A DNA stretch of 64,000 nucleotides from JADGGM01 sp025449955 (GCA_036554285.1 DATBNO010000073.1:1-64000), one strand, 5' to 3'; shown: positions 51,663 to 60,645, counted from the first letter of the stretch. The notes: generated by a model not told the origin, from the letters alone. Program-made: numbers and translations.

Positions 51663-51797
51663 CGCCCTACCCTCCGCGAACGAGTCACTACGAGGATAGG
51701 GCGATCGGATTACGACAGCGCCGGCGCCGGCATTAACGATCGCCGCACGCCACATTAGGAGTTGGTGAAGGGGGCACGCCTAACGCGTTCCCTTGCC

Positions 51798-53105
51798 TTA
51801 CGCGCCGGCCCGCGCCGCCGGCGTGAACTGCTCCTCTTCGGTCGAGCCGGAGAGCGCGGCGGTGGACGCCTGGCCGCCGGTCACCGCGAGCAGCACCCGG
51901 TCGAAGTACCCCGTGCCCGCCTCGCGCTGGTGCTTGGTGGCCGTGTAGCCTTGGGCCTCGCGCGCGAACTCCTGCTCCTGAATGCGCACGTACGCCGGCA
52001 TGCCCTCGTCGCGATACGCCTGCGCCAGGTCGAACGTGTGATAGTTGATGAGGTGCCAGCCGGCGAGCGTGATGAACTGGAACTTGTAGCCTAACGCACC
52101 GAGCTCGCGTTGGAACGTCGCGATCGACGCGGCGTCGAGGTTCCGCTGCCAGTTGAACGACGGCGAGCAATTGTACGCGAGCATCTTGCCCGGCATCTCG
52201 GCGTGGATCGCTTCGGCGAACGCGCGCGCCTCGTCCAGGTCGGGCTTGGACGTCTCGAACCACAGCAAGTCCGCGTACGGCGCATACGCGAGCGCGCGGG
52301 CGATGGTCGGCTCCATGCCGCTCTTCACCGCGAAGTAGCCTTCGGCCGTGCGCTCGCCGGTGGTGAAGTCGCGATCTCGCTCGTCGATGTCGCTCGTGAG
52401 CAGCGTGGCCGACAGCGCGTCGGTGCGGGCGACGACTAACGACGGGACGTCGCACACGTCGGCCGCCAAGCGCGCCGCATTCAGCGTGCGGATGAACTGC
52501 GCGGTGGGCACCAAGACCTTGCCGCCCATGTGTCCGCACTTCTTTTCGGCGGCCAGCTGGTCCTCGAAGTGCACGCCGCTGGCACCGGCTTCGATCATCG
52601 CCTTCATGAGCTCGAACGCGTGGATCGGACCGCCGAAGCCCGCTTCGGCGTCGGCGACGATCGGCGCCATCCAGTCGCGGCCCGCCGCGCCCTCGCTGCA
52701 CTCGATCTGGTCGGCGCGGAGGAGCGCGTTGTTGAGGCGCCTAACGAGCGCCGGCACGCTGTTGGCCGGGTAAATGCTCTGGTCGGGGTACGTTTGGCCG
52801 GCGAGGTTGGCGTCGGCGGCCACCTGCCACCCGCTCAGGTAGATCGCCTCGAGCCCCGCCTTCACCATCTGCACCGCCTGGGCGCCGGTGAGCGCGCCGA
52901 ACGTGTGCACATAGTCCCGTTCGCGGAGCGAGCTCCACAACCGGTGTGCGCCTAACCGGGCGAGCGAATACTCGATCCGCACCGACCCGCGCAGCCGCAC
53001 CACGTCCGCCGCCGTGTACGTGCGCGCGATGTCGCGCCAGCGCGGATTGGTCTTCCACTGCCGCTCGAGCTCGGCGGTCTGGGAGATGAAATCGATCGTG
53101 CTCAT
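51798..53105 (-). CDS. aceA: Isocitrate lyase
   Basis: Splits isocitrate to glyoxylate and succinate, the first glyoxylate-shunt step. The 435-aa protein has the catalytic motif KKCGHMGGK (188-196, Cys190) preceded by GVHFEDQLAAEKK, SGWQVAADAN and NCSPSFNW. Full length and intact. ATGA overlap with aceB upstream, so the two shunt enzymes are co-expressed. Confidence 0.97.
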   Translation of the reverse strand: MSTIDFISQTAELERQWKTNPRWRDIARTYTAADVVRLRGSVRIEYSLARLGAHRLWSSLRERDYVHTFGALTGAQAVQMVKAGLEAIYLSGWQVAADANLAGQTYPDQSIYPANSVPALVRRLNNALLRADQIECSEGAAGRDWMAPIVADAEAGFGGPIHAFELMKAMIEAGASGVHFEDQLAAEKKCGHMGGKVLVPTAQFIRTLNAARLAADVCDVPSLVVARTDALSATLLTSDIDERDRDFTTGERTAEGYFAVKSGMEPTIARALAYAPYADLLWFETSKPDLDEARAFAEAIHAEMPGKMLAYNCSPSFNWQRNLDAASIATFQRELGALGYKFQFITLAGWHLINYHTFDLAQAYRDEGMPAYVRIQEQEFAREAQGYTATKHQREAGTGYFDRVLLAVTGGQASTAALSGSTEEEQFTPAARAGA

Positions 53106-54724
53106 CCGGTCGCTCCCTGATCTGCGCCGTCGCCGTCCAACAGAAGGGCGCCCGGCAGAGTGAGAAACTCGGCGAAGTCCTCGCCGAGGACGAGGTCATC
53201 CAACAGGCGTGCCGCATCGCCTAACCGTGTCATGTCGGGACGGTGGCGCAGCGCGGCCACTTCGGCCGCGCGCGTCGTGCGGTAGGTGTCCGCGGTCATC
53301 GCGGTGCCATCATCGAGCGTCACGCCGTGGCGGATCCACTGCCAGAGTTGGGCGCGCGAGATCTCCGCCGTCGCTGTGTCTTCCATCAAGTTGTTGATCC
53401 CGACCGCGCCCGATCCCCTGAGCCACGACTCGAGGTACTGCAACGCCACGCTCACGTTGAGCCGCACGCCGGCCACGGTGACCCGGCCGTCCGGCACGCG
53501 CGCGTCGAGCACGGCCGCGGCGTTTTCCACGACGTCCTCGCGCAGGCGCTCGCGCTGGTTGGGCCGAGTGCCTAACACAGCGTCGAACACCTCGTGCACC
53601 ACCGGCACCAGATCCGGGTGCGCCACCCATGACCCGTCGAATCCGTCGCCGGCCTCACGCTGCTTGTCCTCGCGCACCTGCGTCAGCGCGCGCGTGTTCA
53701 CGGCTTCGTCGCGCCGGCTCGGGATGAACGCCGACATGCCGCCGATCGCGTGCGCGCCGCGCGCGTGACACGTCTTCACCAGGAGCTGCGTGTAGGCGCG
53801 CATGAACGGCACCGTCATCGTCACCTGGCCGCGGTCCGGCAGCACCATGTCGGAGCGGTTCCGGAATTTCTTGATCATGCTGAAGATGTAGTCCCACCGC
53901 CCTGCATTGAGGCCGGACGCGTGCTCGCGCAGCTCGTACAGGATCTCGTCCATCTCGAACGCGGCGAGAATCGTTTCGATGAGCACCGTCGCGCGGATCG
54001 TGCCCCGCGGCACGCCCATCATGTCCTGCGCGGCGATGAACACGTCGTTCCACAGTCGCGCCTCGAGGTGGCTTTCCATCTTCGGCAGATAGAAATAGGG
54101 CGCCCATCCGCCGCCGCGCTTCATCAGCTCGTGCACGTTCTGGAAGAAGTAGATGCCGAAGTCGAACAGACTCGCCGACACCGGACCGCCATCCACCACC
54201 ATGCGCGGTTCCACGAGGTGCCATCCGCGCGGTCGGACGACCAGCGTCGCGATCGTGTCGTTGAGGCGGTACGCGCGGCCGTCGGGACTGTCGAACGTCA
54301 GCGTTCGCCGCACCGCCTCCATCAGATTGGCCTGCCCAACGGCCACGTTAGGCCAGGTAGGCGACAGCGAATCTTCGAAGTCCGCCATGAACACCTTCGC
54401 GCCCGAATTGAGGGCGTTGATCATCATCTTGCGCTCGACGGGACCGGTGATCTCCACACGCCGGTCCATCAATGGCGCGGGCGACTCGGCCACGCTCCAT
54501 GTGCCGGCACGGACCGACGCCGTCTCCTTCAGAAATCCCGGAGCGTGCCCCGCGTCCAATGCCGCTTGGCGTTCCGCGCGGCGCGCGAGCAGCGTCTCGC
54601 GAACCGGATTGAATCGCCGATGCAGCCGCGCCACGAACTGCAGCGCGTCCGCCGTGAGGGCGGCTTCCGCTTCGCGCGGAACCGCCTCTGTCAATTCGAT
54701 GCCTTCGAGAGTGCTCAGTGCCAT
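53102..54724 (-). CDS. aceB: Malate synthase A
   Basis: Condenses glyoxylate and acetyl-CoA to malate. The 540-aa length fits isoform A. It has MADFEDSLSPTW, VRPRGWHLVEPR, FYLPKMESHLEAR and VWxAHPDLV-like DGSWVAHPDLVPVV signatures. The ATG at 54724 (MALSTLEG) has GGGG 4 nt upstream. First gene of the aceBA operon, with a strong leader hairpin at 54785-54805. Confidence 0.96.
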   Translation of the reverse strand: MALSTLEGIELTEAVPREAEAALTADALQFVARLHRRFNPVRETLLARRAERQAALDAGHAPGFLKETASVRAGTWSVAESPAPLMDRRVEITGPVERKMMINALNSGAKVFMADFEDSLSPTWPNVAVGQANLMEAVRRTLTFDSPDGRAYRLNDTIATLVVRPRGWHLVEPRMVVDGGPVSASLFDFGIYFFQNVHELMKRGGGWAPYFYLPKMESHLEARLWNDVFIAAQDMMGVPRGTIRATVLIETILAAFEMDEILYELREHASGLNAGRWDYIFSMIKKFRNRSDMVLPDRGQVTMTVPFMRAYTQLLVKTCHARGAHAIGGMSAFIPSRRDEAVNTRALTQVREDKQREAGDGFDGSWVAHPDLVPVVHEVFDAVLGTRPNQRERLREDVVENAAAVLDARVPDGRVTVAGVRLNVSVALQYLESWLRGSGAVGINNLMEDTATAEISRAQLWQWIRHGVTLDDGTAMTADTYRTTRAAEVAALRHRPDMTRLGDAARLLDDLVLGEDFAEFLTLPGALLLDGDGADQGATG

Positions 54725-55060
54725 ACCCCGCGTCCGTCCTGGAGACGTGAAAGCCGCAAGGATTCCTCTACTTGCAGCCCTTCGCCGGGCGCCCCTGGCA
54801 CCCGGCCTCATTGTATTCGCCCCGCCGGCCGAGAGCCCTGTCCGGACGGCTAGGCTTAACCGGCCCGAATGGGGTGCAAGACACGTGCTCGCCTCGACTT
54901 GGCATCGGCGCGCCGCACCGCCGGCCCGGACCGTCGATCGATCGCGCTCACGAGAACACAAAGTTCTTGTTATGCGCGGCATCAATGCTTTCACACATAG
55001 CTTTACAGTTCGAGCCCGGGCCACGTAATTGAGATGGGACCCGACACCCGCCGGAGACAC
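54725..55060. promoter_or_regulatory. Divergent control region between aceB and kdpE
   Basis: A 336-bp gap without a convincing gene. On the minus side it holds a 9-bp hairpin (54785-54793/54797-54805) in the aceB leader. On the plus side TTTACA (55002-55007) and TAATTG (55026-55031) with an 18-nt spacer form a promoter for the response regulator. That promoter places the RNA start after the first possible ATG (55034), supporting the ATG at 55061. Confidence 0.5.
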
Positions 55061-55756
55061 ATGCGCGAGGACACCGTTTTAGTCATCGACGACGAGCCGC
55101 AGATTCGACGCGTCGTGAGCAATGCCTTGCAATCGGAAGTCACGCGCGTGCTGGAAGCTGCCACCGGCACGCAAGGCATCGACGTCGCGAGCGCCGAGCG
55201 CCCATCGCTCATCGTGCTCGACCTGGGACTGCCGGATCGCGCGGGCGTCGACGTGTGCAAGGAGCTCCGCAAGTGGTCGACGGCACCGATCGTCGTGCTC
55301 TCGGCGCGGCACTCCGATCAGGAGAAGGCGCTGTTGTTGGACACGGGCGCCGACGACTACATCACGAAGCCGTTCAGCACCATCGAATTCACGGCGCGCA
55401 TCCGCGCGAATCTCCGTCGCGCGCAAGCTGCCCAACTCGCGGCGCAGGTCCAACCGATGGCGATCGGCGATCTGCAAGTGGATCTCAACGCGCGCACGCT
55501 GCGTCGCGGCGAGACGTCGATTCATCTCACGCCGATCGAGTGGGAGTTGCTGCGCACGTTCGTGACGCAGGCCGGCCGCACGCTCACGCATCAGCAATTG
55601 TTCAACGCGGTGTGGGGGCGCGCCTTCGGCGATCCGCAACAGTATCTGCGCGTACACGTGGCCAACCTGCGCCGCAAGATCGAGCAGGATGCCGTGCGGC
55701 CGCAGTTGATCGTGACCGAGCCGGGCGTCGGTTATCGATTCGAGATGCCCCGCTGA
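55061..55756 (+). CDS. kdpE: KdpE-like response regulator
   Basis: OmpR-family regulator of 231 aa with receiver Asp10-Asp11, phospho-acceptor Asp54 in IVLDLGLPD and Lys103, and a winged-helix output domain (TPIEWELLRTFV, HQQLFNAVWG, YLRVHVANLRRKIE). GGAG lies 6 nt before the ATG at 55061. It is joined to the sensor kinase gene with no gap. No kdpFABC potassium pump genes lie within the window, so the KdpE name rests on similarity. Confidence 0.9.
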   Translation: MREDTVLVIDDEPQIRRVVSNALQSEVTRVLEAATGTQGIDVASAERPSLIVLDLGLPDRAGVDVCKELRKWSTAPIVVLSARHSDQEKALLLDTGADDYITKPFSTIEFTARIRANLRRAQAAQLAAQVQPMAIGDLQVDLNARTLRRGETSIHLTPIEWELLRTFVTQAGRTLTHQQLFNAVWGRAFGDPQQYLRVHVANLRRKIEQDAVRPQLIVTEPGVGYRFEMPR

Positions 55757-57343
55757 ATGGAACGACGGTCCAGCCGCTGGGTGCCGCCGTGGCTGTTCTG
55801 GACGCTCGTGCTGGCGGCGGTGACGGTCGGGATGTTGTTGCTGCGCGACGATCTCGACCAGGCGCACGTCGCGCTCATCTATCTGATGGTGGTATTAGGC
55901 GCGAGTGCGAGCGCGGGCCGCGCGGTGGGCATCGGGCTCGCGTGCGCCGGCTTCGCGCTCATCGACTTCTTCTTCCAGCCGCCGTTCGACACGCTCGCCA
56001 TCGGCAAGCGACCCGACTGGCTGGTGCTGCTGGCGTTCCTGGCGACGGCCGGCGTGGCGACGCAACTGTTGGCCCGCGCGCGCGCCGAAGCGGAAGGCGC
56101 GCGGCGGCGCGCCGAGGAGATCGACCGGCTGTCGCTGTTAGGCGCTGAAACCCTCAGCGTCGGCCGGGCCGAGGAGGCGTTAGGCGCGATCGCGCACGTG
56201 ATCCGCGAGACGATCGGCGTGGCGCTGTGCGAGATCCTCGTGCGCGGCACGTCGCGCGACATCGAGGTGCGCGTCACGGCCACCGGCTACCAGGAGCCGG
56301 CCGACGCCGGCGACGCGTCGCGCGAGCTCGTCGCCTGGGTCGCGGCCCACGGGCGCGTGGCCGCGATACGCAACGACGACTCGGTCTTCCGGGCCGTGCG
56401 CCCGCCTAACGAGAATGTGCCGTTCGATCTCGCCCTCGCCGACGCCCGCGCGCTGTTCGTGCCGCTCATCGTGCACGAGCGCACCGTGGGCGTGCTGCGA
56501 CTGGCGCACACCGAGCCGCTCGCGCTCGACCCGCCGCAGCGCCGGTTCCTCGCCGCCCTCTCGTACTACGCCGCGTTAGGCATCGAGCGCGTCCGCCTCG
56601 TGGCGGAAGCCGAGCACGCCGAGGCGCTGCGCGAAGCGGACCAGCTCAAGGACGCGCTCCTCGCGTCCGTGTCGCACGACCTGCGCACGCCGCTCACCAC
56701 GATCAAGGCGCTGGCGCACGACATCGCGTTCACCGGTGACGAGCGCGCGGCGGTGATCGAGCAACAGGCCGATCGCCTCAATCGGATGGTGGCCGACCTG
56801 CTCGAGCTGTCCCGCCTCAACGCCGGTGCGCTCCCGGTGCGGCGCGAGCTCAACGCGGCCGAGGACCTGGTGGGCGTGGCGATCCAGCAGGTGACCGGCG
56901 CGCTCAACGGACGTGAGGTGCGCGCATCGATCGAATGGTCGGAGCCGGTGCTCGTGGGGCAGTTCGACTTCGTGCACTCGCTGCGCATCCTCGTCAACCT
57001 GATCGAGAACGCGCTCAAATATTCGCCGGCGGACACGCCGATCGACATCGAAGTGCGGCGCGCCGATGGGATGCTGTTGATCACGGTGGCGGATCGCGGA
57101 CCGGGGATCACCGGCTCCGAACGGGAACGGATTTTCGATCCGTTCTACCGGCTCATTCCGGGCGTGTCGCCCGACGACGGCGCGGGCGCCGGGTTAGGCC
57201 TGGCGATCGCGCGACGGCTCGCCGAAGCGCAAGGCGGCAACGTCACCTATGCCGACCGCGCGGGCGGCGGCAGCTGCTTCACGCTCGAGTTGCCCGCGTC
57301 ATCGCTCGAGGAGGCCGCGGCCGTCGAGCGCGTGCACGACTAA
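55757..57343 (+). CDS. KdpD-like sensor kinase lacking the N-terminal KdpD domain
   Basis: The 528-aa kinase begins with a four-helix DUF4118-type membrane block (about residues 12-105), then a GAF-like domain (about 135-280), HisKA with His307 in ASVSHDLRTPLT, and HATPase (NLIENALKYSP, ADRGPGI, GAGLGLAIARR). Canonical KdpD has an extra ~370-residue N-terminal KdpD/USP part; it is absent, with the gene abutting kdpE directly. Its stop overlaps the convergent methyltransferase stop. Confidence 0.9.
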   Translation: MERRSSRWVPPWLFWTLVLAAVTVGMLLLRDDLDQAHVALIYLMVVLGASASAGRAVGIGLACAGFALIDFFFQPPFDTLAIGKRPDWLVLLAFLATAGVATQLLARARAEAEGARRRAEEIDRLSLLGAETLSVGRAEEALGAIAHVIRETIGVALCEILVRGTSRDIEVRVTATGYQEPADAGDASRELVAWVAAHGRVAAIRNDDSVFRAVRPPNENVPFDLALADARALFVPLIVHERTVGVLRLAHTEPLALDPPQRRFLAALSYYAALGIERVRLVAEAEHAEALREADQLKDALLASVSHDLRTPLTTIKALAHDIAFTGDERAAVIEQQADRLNRMVADLLELSRLNAGALPVRRELNAAEDLVGVAIQQVTGALNGREVRASIEWSEPVLVGQFDFVHSLRILVNLIENALKYSPADTPIDIEVRRADGMLLITVADRGPGITGSERERIFDPFYRLIPGVSPDDGAGAGLGLAIARRLAEAQGGNVTYADRAGGGSCFTLELPASSLEEAAAVERVHD

Positions 57344-58206
57344 CGCTCGGGTGCCACCGTGCGCTCGAGCAGCGCGGCGCCCGAAATCTTCCGCTGCTCC
57401 TCGCGCCGTGCGGCCGACGCAAACGTGCTCATCAGGCGCCAGACCCACGCCAGCCTCATCTCGCGCCGCAACCGTCGCGATTCCTCGACCGTCGAGCGAT
57501 ACTCGGCCTCCTGCCAGCCGTGCGGCCGGAAGAAGGCAGTGCCGTCGGGGGGAAAGAAGTGCATCTGCGAGTTGCCGGCAATGAGCGTCTTGTCCCACGT
57601 GCGCTGCATGAACTTCTTGAGCCAGGGGCTGGCGATGTCGATCAGCCACCACTGAAACGACGGCTGCGCATGGAGATCGTCCGCGAGCGTCGCCACTTGC
57701 TCCGGCAGCAAATAGATGAGCAGACCCTCGGTGACGATCAACGCACGCGTGGCGGATCCGCCTAACCGGGCGAAGAGCGCCTGGCGCGCCGCGGCGTCGG
57801 TGAGGTCGGTGGTGATGGCCTCGTACACGCAACGCGGCGGCACGCCGGCCAGCGTCTCGCTCTTGTACGCGAGAATGTCCGGCAGATCCACGTCGACCCA
57901 CCGGAGGGCCGGCGGCAGCGCGAGGCGGAACGGCCGCGTGTCGAGTCCCGCCGCGAGGTTGATGACGAGGTCCGCACGCTCGCGCTGGACGACGCGCAGA
58001 ATGATCTCGTCGAAGACCGCCGTGCGCACGATCATCGCCCACGCACTCGCCTGCCCCTGCTTGATCGTGCGCACGATTTCTTCGCCCTTGGCCCCCGCGA
58101 GCCGCCGCGCCCACGGATCCACGAACAGGGCGTCCGGGCGCTCGGTCTCCATCGCGCGGTAGTACGCGACCCAACGGGCGGTGTCGGAGATGTGGCGAAT
58201 GGGCAT
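57340..58206 (-). CDS. SAM-dependent methyltransferase, leucine carboxyl methyltransferase-like
   Basis: The 288-aa protein (ATG at 58206) has the class I SAM fold of the PPM1/LCM group common in bacterial secondary metabolism: SDTARWVAYYRAMETER, NLAAGLDTRPFRL, VDVDLPDILAYK and VTEGLLIYL. Substrate unknown. Convergent with the sensor kinase, overlapping it by 3 nt. Upstream lies a palindromic repeat rather than an obvious promoter. Confidence 0.85.
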   Translation of the reverse strand: MPIRHISDTARWVAYYRAMETERPDALFVDPWARRLAGAKGEEIVRTIKQGQASAWAMIVRTAVFDEIILRVVQRERADLVINLAAGLDTRPFRLALPPALRWVDVDLPDILAYKSETLAGVPPRCVYEAITTDLTDAAARQALFARLGGSATRALIVTEGLLIYLLPEQVATLADDLHAQPSFQWWLIDIASPWLKKFMQRTWDKTLIAGNSQMHFFPPDGTAFFRPHGWQEAEYRSTVEESRRLRREMRLAWVWRLMSTFASAARREEQRKISGAALLERTVAPER

Positions 58207-58221
58207 GGCGGACGCTCTTGG

Positions 58222-58370
58222 CAGGGAATCGCGCTGACGCGCTTGGGGAATCGGGGCGTGCGCCCCTCGGGGAAAAGGGAACGGGGACTGACCAATCCCG
58301 CAAGGATAGATCACTCCCCGTTCCCAAAGCACAGCGCTTCCCTGAGCGCCGAAGGCGCGCGTCCCGCCTC
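58222..58370. repeat. Second palindromic repeat element, between infA and methyltransferase genes
   Basis: Inverted pairs: 58277-58287/58315-58325 (11 bp, GGGAACGGGGA), 58223-58236/58332-58343 (with a 2-nt gap) and a local palindrome at 58253-58266. It begins GCAGGGAA like the element at 40267 and shares CCCCGTTCCC with it. It lies directly after the infA stop on the minus strand and could act as its terminator. Confidence 0.65.
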
Positions 58371-58592
58371 TTAGTTTTTGTGCCTAAAAATGATCCGGCC
58401 GCGCGTCAGGTCATACGGCGACACTTCGATCCGCACCCGATCGCCCGCGAGCACGCGGATGCGAAACCGGCGCATGTTGCCGCCCAACGTCGTGAGGACG
58501 GTGTGGGTGTCGTTGACCGCGACGCGAAACGTCGCGTTAGGCAGCACTTCGGTGACCGTGCCCTCGAGCTCGATGGCGTCCTGCTTCGACAC
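58371..58592 (-). CDS. infA: Translation initiation factor IF-1
   Basis: A 73-aa OB-fold protein reading DAIELEGTVTEVLPNATFRV, ending LTRGRIIFRHKN; full-length match to IF-1, which binds the 30S A site. The GTG start at 58592 follows rpsU by 21 nt. TAA stop at 58371 with a palindromic repeat beyond. Confidence 0.97.
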   Translation of the reverse strand: MSKQDAIELEGTVTEVLPNATFRVAVNDTHTVLTTLGGNMRRFRIRVLAGDRVRIEVSPYDLTRGRIIFRHKN

Positions 58593-58613
58593 GTCCGCTC
58601 CCGACGGCGCTGC

Positions 58614-58808
58614 CTAAACCGCGCGCCGTCTGGCGCGCGCGAGCCGCAACCGCGCCGCGCCGGCCTTCCGCTGGCGCGCCTCGCTGGGCTTCTCGTAATA
58701 CCGCTTCTTGCGCAGATCCTTGAGGACCCCCGCACGAATCACTTTCCGCTGGAACTGCTTGAGGACGACGTCCAGCCGGTCGTTTTCTCCAAGCACGACT
58801 TCAACCAC
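58614..58808 (-). CDS. rpsU: Ribosomal protein S21
   Basis: A 64-aa basic protein from the GTG at 58808, with VVEVVLGENDRLDVVLKQF at the start, then the conserved RKVIRAGVLKDLRKKRYYEKP (in pieces) and an Arg/Ala-rich tail, a complete S21. Longer in-frame extensions would run through a terminator-like hairpin and are rejected. It precedes infA, probably in one transcript. Confidence 0.95.
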   Translation of the reverse strand: MVEVVLGENDRLDVVLKQFQRKVIRAGVLKDLRKKRYYEKPSEARQRKAGAARLRLARARRRAV

Positions 58809-58839
58809 GATCCATCCCGCATCGAAGGATTGACGAACC

Positions 58840-58869
58840 AAAAAAAAGGACCCGGTCGACCCAAGGTCC
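58840..58869 (-). terminator. Rho-independent terminator-like hairpin upstream of rpsU
   Basis: On the minus strand GGACC (58869-58865) and GGTCC (58852-58848) form a stem enclosing an inner GGTCGACC palindrome, followed immediately by eight T (58847-58840). This is a textbook intrinsic terminator shape, yet it lies only about 30 nt before the rpsU start. It is either an attenuator in the rpsU leader or the end of an unrecognised upstream minus-strand RNA. Confidence 0.6.
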
Positions 58870-59036
58870 ATCCACATTCTCATGGGCACCGGGAATCGAG
58901 CCTCCGCCACCCAACCACTTAAGCTAGCGCTCACCACTCGGCATAGCAACCTGACCCGCACCCTTTGATCGTCGGGATCGCCCGCACACGCGCCGAACGC
59001 TATCGTTGAGAACCTCTCTCTTTGGACTCGACCCCT

Positions 59037-59309
59037 ATGAAGCGCGGGCCCATCGTCGCCGGCGTTCTGATCGTTGGACTCTCAGGCCTCCTGTTATGGA
59101 ACACCCTTGGTGCCCAACGCGTCGAATGTCACGCGTGCGTCGAGTTCGGCGGTCAACACAACTGCGCCGCCGCATCCGCGGCGAGTAAGGCCGAGGCGAC
59201 CAAGTCGGCCGTATCGACAGCATGTGGTGTGTTGGCCCGCGGTATGGACCAGTCGATTGCCTGTGACAACACGAAGCCGGTCAGCCTGGAGTGCAAATCA
59301 CCAAGCTGA
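59037..59309 (+). CDS. 90-aa cysteine-rich exported protein, unknown
   Basis: The ATG at 59037 starts a basic pair and one hydrophobic helix (about residues 5-24), then a ~65-residue extracytoplasmic domain with six cysteines (31, 34, 43, 63, 76, 86) and an Ala/Lys helix. The CxxC at 31-34 and spacing look conserved-protein-like, and disulfides or a metal site are plausible. No family name recognised. Convergent with gltA, divergent from rpsU. Confidence 0.75.
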   Translation: MKRGPIVAGVLIVGLSGLLLWNTLGAQRVECHACVEFGGQHNCAAASAASKAEATKSAVSTACGVLARGMDQSIACDNTKPVSLECKSPS

Positions 59310-59337
59310 TCGGCCCCATCACTGAGAGGTACCTGCG

Positions 59338-60645
59338 CTACTTCCCGGCGAGCGTGCTCGTATACGCGCGCTCGTCGTGCCCAACGTAGATCTGCCGCGG
59401 ACGCGAAATCTTCTGCTCCTTGTCCTGCAGCATCTCCTCCCACTGCGCGAGCCAACCCGCCGTCCGTGCAATCGCGAACAACACGGTGAAGAAGTCCGTC
59501 GGGAACTTCATCGATCTGTAGATGAGCCCGGTGTAGAAATCGACGTTCGGATAGAGCTTGCGCGACGTGAAGTAGTCGTCGGAGAGCGCGATCCGCTCGA
59601 GCTCGAGCGCGATCTCCAAGTCCTTGTCCATACCGACTTCCTTGAACACGTCGTCGGCCAACCGCTTCACGATGCGCGCACGCGGATCGTAGCTCTTGTA
59701 CACGCGGTGGCCGAAGCCCATCAACTTCTGCCCTGTGCCGGCCTTTACCTCTTCGATGAACGCCTTCACGTTCTTCGGATGACCGATCTGTTCGATCATG
59801 CGGAGCACGGCTTCGTTGGCGCCGCCGTGCAGCGGACCATAGAGCGCCGCGATCCCTGCTGCTACAGCCGAGAACGGATCGGCGTGCGACGACCCCACCG
59901 TGCGCACCGCAGTGGTCGAACAATTCTGTTCGTGATCGGCGTGCAGAATGAACAGCACTTCGGTCGCGCGCGTGAACACGGGCCTCGACTCGTATCGCGG
60001 CTCGGTCATCCGAGCCACCATGGAGAGGAAATTCTCCACGTACGAGAGGTCGTTGTCGGGATAGACGAACGGCAGACCCTTGCTCTGGCGATAAATGAAC
60101 GCGGCTAACGTCGGCACTTTGGCGATGAGCCGAATCACCGACAAATTGCGCTCTTCCGGATCGTGAATGTTCTTCGCGTTCGGATAGAACGACGACAGCG
60201 CCGCCACGGTGCTGCACAACATCGACATCGGGTGCGCGTCGTAGCGAAAGCCCGTCAAGTACGCCTTGATGTTCTCGTGCACGTACGTGTGAAACGTGAT
60301 GTCGTGCACCCACTGTTCGTACTGCTTGGGTGTGGGCAGCTCGCCGTGCCGGAGCAACCACGCCGTCTCGAGGAACGTCGCGCCTTCAGCGAGTTGCTCG
60401 ATCGGATAACCGCGATAGCGCAGAATTCCCTTGTCGCCGTCGATGAACGTGATCGCACTGCGACACGAGGCCGTGTTCAGGAACGCGGGATCATAGCTGA
60501 GAGTCCCGAATTCGTCGGGCGTCTCCTTGATCTGGCGCAGGTCCATGGCGCGCACGGCGCCATCGGTAATTGGAAGATCGTACGTCTTGCCCGTGCGTCC
60601 GTCCGTGACGGAGAGCGCATCGGTGGCTGTCGTTCCCTTGCTCAT
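59338..60645 (-). CDS. gltA: Citrate synthase
   Basis: First TCA-cycle enzyme; the 435-aa size fits the bacterial hexameric type. Catalytic regions are GPLHGGANEAV (His), GFGHRVYKSYDPRA (His) and PNVDFYTG (Asp). The ATG at 60645 has GAGG just upstream. A promoter with a start-site hairpin lies at 60717-60762. Confidence 0.97.
   Translation of the reverse strand: MSKGTTATDALSVTDGRTGKTYDLPITDGAVRAMDLRQIKETPDEFGTLSYDPAFLNTASCRSAITFIDGDKGILRYRGYPIEQLAEGATFLETAWLLRHGELPTPKQYEQWVHDITFHTYVHENIKAYLTGFRYDAHPMSMLCSTVAALSSFYPNAKNIHDPEERNLSVIRLIAKVPTLAAFIYRQSKGLPFVYPDNDLSYVENFLSMVARMTEPRYESRPVFTRATEVLFILHADHEQNCSTTAVRTVGSSHADPFSAVAAGIAALYGPLHGGANEAVLRMIEQIGHPKNVKAFIEEVKAGTGQKLMGFGHRVYKSYDPRARIVKRLADDVFKEVGMDKDLEIALELERIALSDDYFTSRKLYPNVDFYTGLIYRSMKFPTDFFTVLFAIARTAGWLAQWEEMLQDKEQKISRPRQIYVGHDERAYTSTLAGK

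Noticed and set aside
55061..57343. Potassium-transport (kdp) operon
   Set aside because: Only the two-component pair is present; no kdpF, A, B or C sequence occurs in the window.
58864..58960. tRNA-like sequence upstream of rpsU
   Set aside because: A TCGATTCCCGG stretch resembles a T arm, but the T stem has only two or three pairs and no acceptor or anticodon stem can be formed.
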